64,000 nt of DNA from NCBI RefSeq assembly GCF_001938985.1, contig NZ_MKIN01000019.1, positions 310,001 to 374,000 of the forward strand, read 5' to 3'. Positions 16,799 through 25,175 of this stretch are shown here, in pieces. Numbering within the stretch: the stretch's first letter is position 1; each line of letters opens with the position of its first letter. A program made the translations under genes and the position numbers. This stretch comes from Gillisella taibaishanensis. GTDB taxonomy: Bacteria > Pseudomonadota > Alphaproteobacteria > Rhizobiales > Rhizobiaceae. The notes under the pieces are model-generated. The model was not told where the DNA came from and ran no database searches. It worked only from the letters and a program-made list of their open reading frames with translations.

Positions 16799-18652
16799 AT
16801 GGATCGTCGAGTGGAAGCCAAGTCTGGTGCGGATGCGCCGAAGGATGATCATCACGTGCCCCGCCGTATTGCGGATCACGGCATCATCGGCGACCTCGCC
16901 ACATTGGCGCTGGTGGCCAAGGACGGCGCTATAGACTTCATGTGTTGGCCGAGCTTCGATAGTCCCAGCATTTTCGCAGCACTGCTCGACCCGGAAAGAG
17001 GCGGTGTCTTCGAACTGGCGCCCGACATTCCCGATGCCCGAATTGTGCAGCAGTATCTGCCTGACACCAACGTGCTCCTGACGCGGTGGATGGGCGCAAA
17101 AGCCAGCGCAGAGCTGATGGATTTCATGGCAGTCAAGGAAGGCAATACGGATACGCCGACCACAGTTGCCAGACGGTTGAAGGTGACGCGCGGCGAGGTC
17201 TCCTTCATCATGCGTTGCGCGCCGCGCTTCGACTACGCACGAGAGACCTTGGCGCCCGAGATGGAAGCCAAGGCGGCGACCTGGAGACCGACGGGGGCAC
17301 AAGGTATCCGGCTGCTGTCCAACATGCCGCTTCTCGCCCACGGTGACGACGTCCAATGCCGGGCCTCCCTGAAGGCCGGTGAAACTGCGGATTTTCTTCT
17401 ATCCGGGCTGGACGATGCGCAGATCGAAATAGAGGAGATGGATGAATTCGAGGCCGCCACCATTGTCTACTGGCAGGACTGGGCGGCCAAATCGACCTAT
17501 CGCGGCCGCTGGCGTGACATGGTTAGCCGCTCGGCATTGACGCTGAAGCTGATGACCTCCCGCCGCCATGGATCGATCGTGGCAGCCGGAACGTTTGGAT
17601 TGCCCGAGACAGCCGGCGGCGCACGCAATTGGGATTATCGTGCCACCTGGATCCGCGACGCCTCCTTCACGGTCTACGCATTGATGCGGCTGGGCTATCA
17701 GCAGGAGGCACAGGAATTCACGCGGTGGATCGGCAAGCGGGCAACCAAGTGCGGGGCAAACGGCCAGCTCAACGTGATGTATGCCGTCGATGGCGGCAAA
17801 GTGCCCGACGAGGTAACTCTCGAACACCTCAGAGGCTATGGCGGCGCGCGTCCAGTGCGGATTGGCAATGCTGCTGTCGATCAGATCCAGCTCGATATCT
17901 ATGGCGAGTTGATGGACGCGGTCTATCTCAGCAACAAATATGGCCATGCCATATCGCATGACGGCTGGAACGGCGTTCGTGATGTCATCGACTATCTCTG
18001 CAATCACTGGGATAAGCCAGATGCGGGAATATGGGAAATGCGCCGCGAGCCGCAGCACTTCCTGCACTCCCGCCTGATGTGCTGGGTCGCTGTCGACAGG
18101 GCCATCCGTCTCGCGCAAAAGCGCTCGCTGGCCGCTCCATTTGGCCGATGGGTCGATGTGCGAAACCAGATTTACGACGATATCTGGACCAATTTCTGGA
18201 ATGAGGAAAAAGGTCATTTCGTGCAGACCAAGGGCGGAGATACGCTCGATGCCTCTCTTCTGTTGATGCCGCTGGTACGCTTCGTCAGCGCTACTGATCC
18301 CAGATGGCTGGCGACGCTCGACGCAATCGGCAAGACGCTGGCCGACGACGGGCTTGTCTACCGCTACAAGAGCGACGATGGCTTGAGCGGTGAGGAAGGT
18401 TCTTTCTCCGCCTGCTCCTTCTGGTATGCAGAGTGCCTGGCGCGGGCCGGAGATCTGAAGAAGGCACGACGCGTATTCGAAGCAGTCCTGGGCTACGCAA
18501 ATCACCTAGGCCTCTATGCCGAGGAGTTCGACGCTCGCGCCGACCTGATGGGCAATTTCCCCCAGGCCTTCACCCATCTGGCACTGATCAGTGCAGCTTT
18601 CTACCTCGACCGTGAGCTTGACGGCAGAAGCCCGCAGGAATGGCGACCATAG
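16799..18652 (+). CDS. Glycoside hydrolase family 15 protein (glucoamylase or trehalase type)
   Basis: 617 residues from the ATG at 16799, with GAGGGA seven bases before it. The N-terminal ADHGIIGDLATLALVAKDGAI and the catalytic (alpha/alpha)6 domain from about residue 230 are typical of bacterial GH15. Key stretches are GGARNWDYRATWIRDASFT, the general-acid region DEVTLEHLRGYGGARPVRIGN, and the catalytic-base region LSGEEGSFSACSFWYAECLARAG. No signal peptide is seen, so it works in the cytoplasm on imported or stored alpha-glucans or on trehalose. It ends the gnd-zwf-kinase operon, after a 151-base gap, and would feed glucose into it. Confidence 0.9.
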   Translation: MDRRVEAKSGADAPKDDHHVPRRIADHGIIGDLATLALVAKDGAIDFMCWPSFDSPSIFAALLDPERGGVFELAPDIPDARIVQQYLPDTNVLLTRWMGAKASAELMDFMAVKEGNTDTPTTVARRLKVTRGEVSFIMRCAPRFDYARETLAPEMEAKAATWRPTGAQGIRLLSNMPLLAHGDDVQCRASLKAGETADFLLSGLDDAQIEIEEMDEFEAATIVYWQDWAAKSTYRGRWRDMVSRSALTLKLMTSRRHGSIVAAGTFGLPETAGGARNWDYRATWIRDASFTVYALMRLGYQQEAQEFTRWIGKRATKCGANGQLNVMYAVDGGKVPDEVTLEHLRGYGGARPVRIGNAAVDQIQLDIYGELMDAVYLSNKYGHAISHDGWNGVRDVIDYLCNHWDKPDAGIWEMRREPQHFLHSRLMCWVAVDRAIRLAQKRSLAAPFGRWVDVRNQIYDDIWTNFWNEEKGHFVQTKGGDTLDASLLLMPLVRFVSATDPRWLATLDAIGKTLADDGLVYRYKSDDGLSGEEGSFSACSFWYAECLARAGDLKKARRVFEAVLGYANHLGLYAEEFDARADLMGNFPQAFTHLALISAAFYLDRELDGRSPQEWRP

Positions 18653-18754
18653 GGACGGACGGCGGCGAAGCCCTTACACCGGTCAATGACACGGCGGCCC
18701 CCTGAGCCGCTGGAGTCGCGAGGCGATCTGCTCCCGCGACATATCGGATAGATG

Positions 18755-18781
18755 ACTCATGGCAGCGTGCCTGCCATGAGT
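18755..18781. terminator. Perfect 11-bp hairpin between convergent genes
   Basis: ACTCATGGCAG (18755-18765) pairs exactly with CTGCCATGAGT (18771-18781) around a five-base loop. It lies between the converging GH15 and ABC ATPase genes and may act in both directions; neither side has a long U tract. Confidence 0.55.
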
Positions 18782-18880
18782 GAATTAAAATCACGGATAA
18801 TGATTAGACTTAAACTCACCTGATCCTAAGCGCGGCTCACGATCAACCAAGGCTCCGCGAAAGCGCAACCTTTGCTATCC

Positions 18881-19969
18881 CTATCTAAGCCGTGCGCCAT
18901 TCCCGTCAAAGAAGAAGCTCTTGTCCTGCTGGAAGGTGAGATAAATCGTCTGGCCGCTCGAATAGTCGTGGCCGCCCCGTTGCTCGACGACAAGCGCCTG
19001 GCCATCCTGCAGGAAGCAGTAGAGATAACGCGTGCCACCGAGATATTCTGCAAAATCAATCACCGCCTTCAATGTGTTGCCGGGCTTATCCGACACCTGG
19101 ATGTTCTCGGCGCGGACGCCGAGCACGACCTTCTGTCCGGCGGTTTCAACGGCTCCAGCAAGGCCCGGTGTGACAATGGCCTCTCCGAACTGGGCTTTGC
19201 CGTCGGCAAGCCACTTTCCTTCGATGAGATTGATGCGCGGCGAGCCAATGAAACCCGCGACGAAGACATTGTCGGGATCTTCGTAAACCTCACGCGGCGT
19301 GCCGACTTGCTCGATCCCGCCGTCGCGCAAGATGACGATGCGGCTAGCGAGGGTCATCGCCTCGGTCTGATCATGCGTGACATAGATCATCGTATTGCCA
19401 AGCGTACGATGCAACTTGGCAATTTCGACACGCATTGAAACGCGCAGTTCCGCATCGAGGTTGGAAAGCGGCTCGTCAAAAAGGAACACGTCCGGCTCGC
19501 GCACGATAGCGCGGCCGATGGCGACGCGCTGCCGCTGCCCACCTGACAACTGACCCGGTCGGCGATCTTGTAGATGGGTGATCTTGAGGATGGATGCCGC
19601 AGCCTCCACCCGCCGGGAAACCTCATCTGCCGGAGTGCCCGCCATCTTCAGGCCAAAGCCGAGATTTTCCAGCACTGTCATATGCGGATAAAGCGCATAT
19701 GACTGAAAAACCATAGCAATGCCGCGATCCGAAGGATCGAGATACGTCACATCACGGTTTCCGATGGAAACCTCGCCGTCGCTCACGTCCTCAAGGCCCG
19801 CAATCATGCGCAGAAGCGTCGATTTCCCACAGCCGGACGGACCGACAAAGACGATGAACTCGCCGCCCTTGATGTCCAGGTCGATACCGTGGATGACATC
19901 GAGCGATCCGAATGACTTGCGGACATTTTCAAGCCGAACGCCCGCACTGGCCCGATCCAAGGCTTTCAT
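18881..19969 (-). CDS. Sugar ABC transporter ATP-binding protein (UgpC/MsmX/MalK type)
   Basis: 362 residues from the ATG at 19969, chosen because GGAGG lies five bases before it; an ATG at 19984 overlapping the GH127 stop would add five residues. Walker A is GPSGCGKST, the signature QLSGGQRQRVAIGRA, Walker B VFLFDEPLSNLD and the switch histidine YVTHDQTEAM. The C-terminal regulatory TOBE region contains FIGSPRINLIEG and LGVRAENIQVSD. It energises the MalF/MalG-type permeases encoded upstream in the same operon. Confidence 0.93.
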   Translation of the reverse strand: MKALDRASAGVRLENVRKSFGSLDVIHGIDLDIKGGEFIVFVGPSGCGKSTLLRMIAGLEDVSDGEVSIGNRDVTYLDPSDRGIAMVFQSYALYPHMTVLENLGFGLKMAGTPADEVSRRVEAAASILKITHLQDRRPGQLSGGQRQRVAIGRAIVREPDVFLFDEPLSNLDAELRVSMRVEIAKLHRTLGNTMIYVTHDQTEAMTLASRIVILRDGGIEQVGTPREVYEDPDNVFVAGFIGSPRINLIEGKWLADGKAQFGEAIVTPGLAGAVETAGQKVVLGVRAENIQVSDKPGNTLKAVIDFAEYLGGTRYLYCFLQDGQALVVEQRGGHDYSSGQTIYLTFQQDKSFFFDGNGARLR

Positions 19970-19980
19970 GGCTGCCTCCG

Positions 19981-21927
19981 TCATTGCGCCTGAAACCAGA
20001 CGAGCATCGCACCTGGCGCGCGGTTGTCCCACAGATGATAAGGTACAAGCCTAACCTTAGCGGGCTCCGCCTTGGGTGGGGCGCTACGGTAAAGCGTCGT
20101 GCCCCAGTCCTCAATCTTATTGCGCTGGACTTCGATATCAACCGCAAGCGCTCCATTGAGATCGTTCAGAACCGCCGTGCCTGCAATTGCTGGCGTATCA
20201 ACAACGCGAACCGCGCTGAGGTCTGCGCCATTGTCTACTTCTTCGGCGCAATAGACGAGCGGGCCGCGCATCAAAGACACGCGGCCGGCATCCTGGCGCA
20301 CCTTTGGATTGGCGTAGAGAGGCCGCAATTCCAACGGCAGTTCCAGAAGGACGGCATCGCCATCCTTCCATTCCCGCTCGATCCGCGCATAGCCGTCAAT
20401 CTCGACCGATGAGAGATCAAGTGGCTCGCCATTGACCGCGAGCTTGGCGCCAGCCGCCCATTCGGGGATGCGTAACGACAGTGTGAACCGTGCTGGCGCT
20501 GCAAGACCAAGCGACAGAGCGATGGCGCCGTCATACGGATAGGCCGTCTTTTGGCTCAGCTGAACCTTAGCACCACCCGCAAGTTCAAAACTGGCGGAAC
20601 TCTCACCATAGAGATGGACTGCAATCTCCTTATCGGAACCCGCGTACATATAGGAGCCGACGGAGGCGACAAGGCGGGCAATATTCGGCGGGCAGCAGGG
20701 GCAATGGTGCCATTTCCATCTGTGATGCTTGCCCGTCGATTCCAGCGGATTGTCATAGAAGAATGTCTTACCATCCATCGAAAGGCCGGTCAGCGCACCG
20801 TTGTATAGAGCCTGCTCCATGATGTCGGCAAAGCGGCGGTTGGGGCCGCGGCCCAGCATGCGGCTCGCCCAGAAGACCAGCGCGACGGAGGCGCAGGTCT
20901 CGGCATAGGCAGTGTCGTTGGGCAGGTCATAGTAGTCGGTAAAGCCTTCATTGCTGGCAGAGGGACCGATGCCGCCCGTGATATACATCTGCTTGGTGGT
21001 AAGGTCGTCCCAGAGGGTTTCCAGCGCCGAGGTCAGGCTGTCGTCCTGATATTCGGTCGCGAGATCCGCCATGCCGGAATAAAGATACATGGCCCGTACG
21101 GCGTGGCCGACGACCTTCTTCTGCTCCCGGACAGGAAGGTGGGACTGGCTGTATTCATAATTGCCAAAAACATAGGCTTTGGGTTCGCGCCCGTCACGCC
21201 GTGCCTCCTCATCGAAGAAATGCGGTTCGGTGCCACGCTCGTCGACAAAGAACTTCGACAAATCCAGGTATTTCTGGTTGCCCGTGACACGGGCTAGCTT
21301 GACCAGCGCCAGTTCGATTTCCGGATGGCCGCAATAGCCGGGCAACTGATCCTCACCATGGCCGAAAACCGTCAGCATATAGTCGACATAGCGGCACATG
21401 ATGTCGAGGAATTTGCGTTTGCCGGTCGCCTGGAAATAGGCCACTGCGGCCTCAATCATGTGGCCGGCGCAGTAAAGCTCATGATGGTCCCGCAGATTGG
21501 TCCAGCGGCGGCCAGGCCTGATGCGCTGGAACCAGGAATTTACATAACCATCTTCCTGCTGCAGCTTCTCATAGAGATCGATGATGTCATCGGCGCGCTT
21601 TTCAAGCTCGGCATTGGGTTTGCGATAAAGCGCGTAGGCGATGGTCTCGATGGATTTTGCGAAGTCGCTATCCCAGAACATCTGCGTCGAAACCCGCGCC
21701 TTCTCCTCGGTTTCCGGCATGGTCGGGCTCATGCTGTGAAAAGGGATGACGACGCCCGGGCTCGGTTGCGTCACGTCGATCGCCTGCAGCATGCCCGCTG
21801 CGATGCAGCGGTCGAGCAGGATCGAGGCGGTCTCGTCGCAGACGGCATCTTGCCACTTGCCCCAGAAGCCACCGACGGTTACGGCCGGAACGGCCAGAGG
21901 GCGAAATTGCTTGTCACTCGAAGTCAT
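19981..21927 (-). CDS. Glycoside hydrolase family 127, beta-L-arabinofuranosidase
   Basis: 648 residues. Alignment by motif with Bifidobacterium HypBA1 gives zinc ligands Glu343 and Cys345 (in TAYAETCASVAL) and Cys411/Cys412 (in HHCPCCPPN), and a general acid/base Glu327 sixteen residues before the zinc Glu, the same spacing as Glu322/Glu338 in HypBA1. The (alpha/alpha)6 barrel and a C-terminal beta domain fit the length. There is no signal peptide, so it hydrolyses arabinosides after import. It sits between the permease genes and the ATPase gene of a LacI-controlled operon. The natural source may be hydroxyproline-linked beta-arabinans of plant extensins; that is an inference. Confidence 0.92.
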   Translation of the reverse strand: MTSSDKQFRPLAVPAVTVGGFWGKWQDAVCDETASILLDRCIAAGMLQAIDVTQPSPGVVIPFHSMSPTMPETEEKARVSTQMFWDSDFAKSIETIAYALYRKPNAELEKRADDIIDLYEKLQQEDGYVNSWFQRIRPGRRWTNLRDHHELYCAGHMIEAAVAYFQATGKRKFLDIMCRYVDYMLTVFGHGEDQLPGYCGHPEIELALVKLARVTGNQKYLDLSKFFVDERGTEPHFFDEEARRDGREPKAYVFGNYEYSQSHLPVREQKKVVGHAVRAMYLYSGMADLATEYQDDSLTSALETLWDDLTTKQMYITGGIGPSASNEGFTDYYDLPNDTAYAETCASVALVFWASRMLGRGPNRRFADIMEQALYNGALTGLSMDGKTFFYDNPLESTGKHHRWKWHHCPCCPPNIARLVASVGSYMYAGSDKEIAVHLYGESSASFELAGGAKVQLSQKTAYPYDGAIALSLGLAAPARFTLSLRIPEWAAGAKLAVNGEPLDLSSVEIDGYARIEREWKDGDAVLLELPLELRPLYANPKVRQDAGRVSLMRGPLVYCAEEVDNGADLSAVRVVDTPAIAGTAVLNDLNGALAVDIEVQRNKIEDWGTTLYRSAPPKAEPAKVRLVPYHLWDNRAPGAMLVWFQAQ

Positions 21928-21943
21928 CGAAACATCCTTCAGG

Positions 21944-22807
21944 TTATTTCACCGCGCCGGCCGTCAGGCCGCGCATGTAGTAGCGTTGCAGGAGCAGGAA
22001 AACGATCAGGCAGGGGATGATCATCACCACCACGCCGGCCTGAACCGCTCCCCAGTTGATCGAGCCCAGCCGGCCGACACGCACCGCCGTCATCAAAACG
22101 GGCAGCGTGTATTGGTCATTGCTGGAGAGAAAGATGAGAGCCGCGAGAAACTCGTTCCACGCGTTGAGGAAGGCGAAGATCGCCACGGTCGCAGCGCCCG
22201 GCATGACGAGCGGCAGAAGCACCCGCGTCAGGAGCCTGAGATCGCGAACGCCGTCGACACGCGCCGCCTCCTCGATCTCCTTCGGCACAGCGTCGAACGC
22301 ATTGCGCATCATGAACACGGAAAATGGCAGCTGCAGCGTCACATAGACGAGGACAAGGCCAACCAGCGAATTGTTGAGCCCAAGCTTCGCCAGCATGATG
22401 AAGAGCGGCGTCAGGATCGACTGAAACGGGATCATCAAGGTTGCCATCAGCAGTACGAACAGCGCGTTCTTCAACGGAAAGCGGTAGCGAGAGAAGCCGT
22501 AGCCGGCAAACAGGCTGACGACGACTGTAATGACCACCGTGGCGAGCGACACGATGAGCGAATTAAAGGTGTGCTGCCAGATCCCGGCACCGAAGGAGTC
22601 AAGCGCGCGATAGGCGTCCAACGAAAAACCGCTTGTCGGCCAAGGTGGAATTGGCGGGTTCGACGCCTCCTGCCCGCGCCGGAATGAGCCCAGGAAGGCT
22701 ATGATGAAAGGCGCTACAAACAGTAGTGAGAGGACGGAAGCGCTGCCGTGGAAGGCGACGTTCCCGAAGAAACGCCGACGCTTGAAGCTTTGACGGGCAT
22801 TGGTCAT
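21944..22807 (-). CDS. Sugar ABC transporter permease (MalG type)
   Basis: 287 residues with six predicted hydrophobic helices. The conserved coupling loop is EAARVDGVRDLRLLTRVLLPLVMPG, the EAA motif of CUT1-family permeases, and the FNAWNEFLAALIFLSS segment precedes it downstream. The N-terminal GNVAFHGSASVLSLLFVAPF begins the first helix. Its ATG overlaps the MalF-type stop by four bases. Confidence 0.93.
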   Translation of the reverse strand: MTNARQSFKRRRFFGNVAFHGSASVLSLLFVAPFIIAFLGSFRRGQEASNPPIPPWPTSGFSLDAYRALDSFGAGIWQHTFNSLIVSLATVVITVVVSLFAGYGFSRYRFPLKNALFVLLMATLMIPFQSILTPLFIMLAKLGLNNSLVGLVLVYVTLQLPFSVFMMRNAFDAVPKEIEEAARVDGVRDLRLLTRVLLPLVMPGAATVAIFAFLNAWNEFLAALIFLSSNDQYTLPVLMTAVRVGRLGSINWGAVQAGVVVMIIPCLIVFLLLQRYYMRGLTAGAVK

Positions 22808-23742
22808 GCGCGCTCTCCCTTATCACGCAACAGCCAAAGCTGGGCGACACTCAAGATTAGAAGAATGACAAGCACCACGATGGACAGAGCTGCGCCATAG
22901 CCGAGATTGAAGGACACGAAGGACTGATTGACGATGTAATAGACGATTGAGATCATACGGTTCTGAGGTCCACCGCTGGTCATAATGTAGAACTGGTCGA
23001 AGGCGAGGATCGATCCCGTGACAGAAAACACCAGGGCCAGCGCCAGCGTCTTGCGGATGAGCGGCAGCGTTAGATGGCGGAATCGCTGCCAGCGCTTGGC
23101 GCCGTCGATGCGGCTCGCTTCGACGAGTTCAGTGGGGATAGACTGCAGCCCGGTCAGAAGGATGATCATGGTGAAACCTGCAATTTTCCAAACCACCATG
23201 GCGATGATCGTCCAGAAAGCGAGATCGAAGGTCGCCAGCAGATTGACCCGACCGCTTGTCAGTCCCAGCATTTCCATCAGCGGAGAGAAAAAACCGCTAT
23301 CGACGTTGGAAAGCCATGTCCAAAGCAGCGATGCCGAGGCAAGACCCACGACCACTGGAAGAAAGAAGAAGGTGCGGTAAACCGGTACCGCGCGCCGCTT
23401 CTGCTCAACCAGCATCGCCATAGGAAAGGCGAAGGTAAAGATCACGACGGTCACCACAATCGTATAATAGGCGGTGAAGCCAAGAGCGTCGAAGAAGCGC
23501 TGGTCAGAGAACATCCGCGTGTAGTTGCGTATCCCGATCCATTGCGGCGTGCCGAGTAGCGGCCATTTATGGAAGCTCATCCAGACGGTGAACCCGACGG
23601 GGAACACAAAAAACATCAGGACAAGGATCATGGCGGGCGCGATGAAAATCATGCCCTTTAAGGCTTCTTTCCTGCGCCTGTTCGGCGGGCGCATCCGTCC
23701 TTCGACGGTTTTGCGGTTAACTGTCATGGTCATGGAGCTCAT
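22804..23742 (-). CDS. Sugar ABC transporter permease (MalF type)
   Basis: 312 residues if the ATG at 23742 is used; ATGs at 23733 and 23727 are alternatives and none has a strong ribosome site. The open frame reaches 23907 but the extra residues run through the preceding hairpin. The protein has an Arg-rich N-terminus then IFIAPAMILVLMFFVFPVG as the first helix, the CUT1 EAA loop VEASRIDGAKRWQRFRHLTLPLI, and the closing MTSGGPQNRMISIVYYIV typical of MalF-like proteins. Together with the MalG-type protein it forms the membrane channel. Confidence 0.9.
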   Translation of the reverse strand: MSSMTMTVNRKTVEGRMRPPNRRRKEALKGMIFIAPAMILVLMFFVFPVGFTVWMSFHKWPLLGTPQWIGIRNYTRMFSDQRFFDALGFTAYYTIVVTVVIFTFAFPMAMLVEQKRRAVPVYRTFFFLPVVVGLASASLLWTWLSNVDSGFFSPLMEMLGLTSGRVNLLATFDLAFWTIIAMVVWKIAGFTMIILLTGLQSIPTELVEASRIDGAKRWQRFRHLTLPLIRKTLALALVFSVTGSILAFDQFYIMTSGGPQNRMISIVYYIVNQSFVSFNLGYGAALSIVVLVILLILSVAQLWLLRDKGERA

Positions 23743-23760
23743 ATATCGTCGGGATGAGGG

Positions 23761-23791
23761 TCGGGAACCGGTCCCAGAGACCGGTTCCCGA
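23761..23791 (-). promoter_or_regulatory. Intercistronic 13-bp hairpin between binding-protein and permease genes
   Basis: TCGGGAACCGGTC (23761-23773) pairs perfectly with GACCGGTTCCCGA (23779-23791), loop of five. It lies between the binding-protein stop (23837) and the first permease start. Such hairpins commonly cause higher expression of the binding protein by stabilising its mRNA or by partial termination. Each arm contains GGGAACCGG, close to the operator-like sequence at 25138-25152. Confidence 0.65.
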
Positions 23792-23836
23792 TGAGGCGCA
23801 AGTCGCCCCCGGGGAGAGGGAGAGAGGATCGGGGGT

Positions 23837-25066
23837 TTACTGCGCGTCGTCGATGATTTGCTGCATCTGTTCCTGTGCATCCGAGAATGCTTTGGTCTCA
23901 TCGCCAAAGATTGCGGCGTGCGTGAAGGCGGCCCAAGGACCGTTGGCGCTGTTGATCAGGTCATTGAACTGCAAGGTATAGGGCGTCTTGGCTACAGCAA
24001 TGGCATCGACGCCAACTTTCATGCGCGGATCAAGATCGGCGAGCACTTCCTGGGCGAGATCCCCGCGAGTTGGCAGGCTGCCATACTTCGCCATGATCTT
24101 CTGACCTTCGAGCGAATAGACATATTCGAGGAAGCCTTTGACCGCCTCCAACTTCTTCGTACCCTTGGTCACGACAAAATTGTCCCCACCCGCAAAGGAA
24201 GAGGGTTTGCCATCGACACTCGGGATTGTCGTCACGCCGAAATTAATGTCTGGGTGCTGGGTGATAAGCGTGCCGATAGAAAACGCGCCTAGCGACTGCT
24301 GACCGATCTTGCCACTGGTGATCGACAGGAAATTGGTCCCGCTGTCCGTTGCCGCGCCCTGCGGCACCAGATCCTTCTTGACCATGTTGCGATAGATTTC
24401 GACAGCCTTGTGCATCTGCGGCGTATCAAGCGTCGCCTTCTTGCCGTCCTGCGACAGGATATCTGCACCCGCGCCCCAGACGAGGGGGGTGAAGGTGAAA
24501 ATCATGCATCCGCCACAGCTGCCGCCGGAGAAGTAGAAACCATAGGTATCCTTGCCCAACGCACGAATTTTTTCCGCATTCGCGGTGATTTCTTCCCAGG
24601 TTTTCGGTGCCTTTTCCGGATCGAGGCCCGCTTTCTTATAGAGATCCTTGTTCCACGCGAAGATCGATGTCTCGACGGACAGCGGCATGCCGTAAACATG
24701 ATCTTGATATGTGCCGAGGCGGACATGTGACGGCGGGAGCGACTTGAAATAAGGCAGTGACCGAGCCCAATCCGTCAGGTCCTCCAGCTGCCCCGATGCC
24801 GCAAAGGATGGAGTGTAGATAAGGTCGAGCGACAGCGCGTCGGGGGCCTGTCCACCGGCAATGGCGGTAGCGTATTTTTGCACCAATTCGGAAAAAGGCA
24901 CCTCGGTGAGTTCAACCTTGTCCTTGTGGCCGGAATTGAAGGCTTTCACCGTCTCCTTGAAGCTGTCACCGATACCGGAGCGGACCCACATTTGAATGGT
25001 ATCAGCCCATGCGGCGGGCGCGAACAGCAGGGCTGCCAACGCTGTCGTGGCAAGCAATTTCTTCAT
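23837..25066 (-). CDS. Sugar ABC transporter substrate-binding protein (CUT1 family)
   Basis: 409 residues. Signal peptide MKKLLATTALAALLFAPAAWA, cleavage before DTIQMW. The mature part has the extracellular solute-binding family 1 pattern: KVELTEVPFSELVQKYATAIAGGQAPDALSLD (split over the first lobe), YGMPLSVETSIFAWNKDLYKKAGLDP and the SGGSCGG loop. GGGAGG stands before the ATG. It is the first structural gene after the LacI regulator and recognises the imported sugar, probably an arabinose-containing oligosaccharide given the GH127 partner. Confidence 0.93.
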   Translation of the reverse strand: MKKLLATTALAALLFAPAAWADTIQMWVRSGIGDSFKETVKAFNSGHKDKVELTEVPFSELVQKYATAIAGGQAPDALSLDLIYTPSFAASGQLEDLTDWARSLPYFKSLPPSHVRLGTYQDHVYGMPLSVETSIFAWNKDLYKKAGLDPEKAPKTWEEITANAEKIRALGKDTYGFYFSGGSCGGCMIFTFTPLVWGAGADILSQDGKKATLDTPQMHKAVEIYRNMVKKDLVPQGAATDSGTNFLSITSGKIGQQSLGAFSIGTLITQHPDINFGVTTIPSVDGKPSSFAGGDNFVVTKGTKKLEAVKGFLEYVYSLEGQKIMAKYGSLPTRGDLAQEVLADLDPRMKVGVDAIAVAKTPYTLQFNDLINSANGPWAAFTHAAIFGDETKAFSDAQEQMQQIIDDAQ

Positions 25067-25137
25067 GATATTTCCTCCCTTGACGGGCTCTCCTCAGCCC
25101 GGAAACATTGACGTCTTGTTCTTGCGCATATCCGGGC

Positions 25138-25152
25138 GGGAAACCGGTTCCC
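25138..25152. promoter_or_regulatory. LacI-type operator candidate before the binding-protein gene
   Basis: GGGAAACCGGTTCCC is symmetric around a central CG except for one base, with core AACCGGTT. LacI-family proteins of alphaproteobacteria often bind AANCGNTT-like cores. It is 72 bases before the binding-protein start and 24 bases after the LacI-type stop. Confidence 0.5.
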
Positions 25153-25175
25153 TCTCAGTCCCGGAAATGTTCTGT

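Noticed and set aside
17399..18505. 368-codon open frame on the minus strand
   Set aside because: Antisense to the GH15 gene, with no domain-like sequence.
21746..22687. 313-codon open frame on the plus strand, rich in His/Arg/Gln
   Set aside because: Antisense to the GH127 and MalG-type genes; composition typical of shadow frames.
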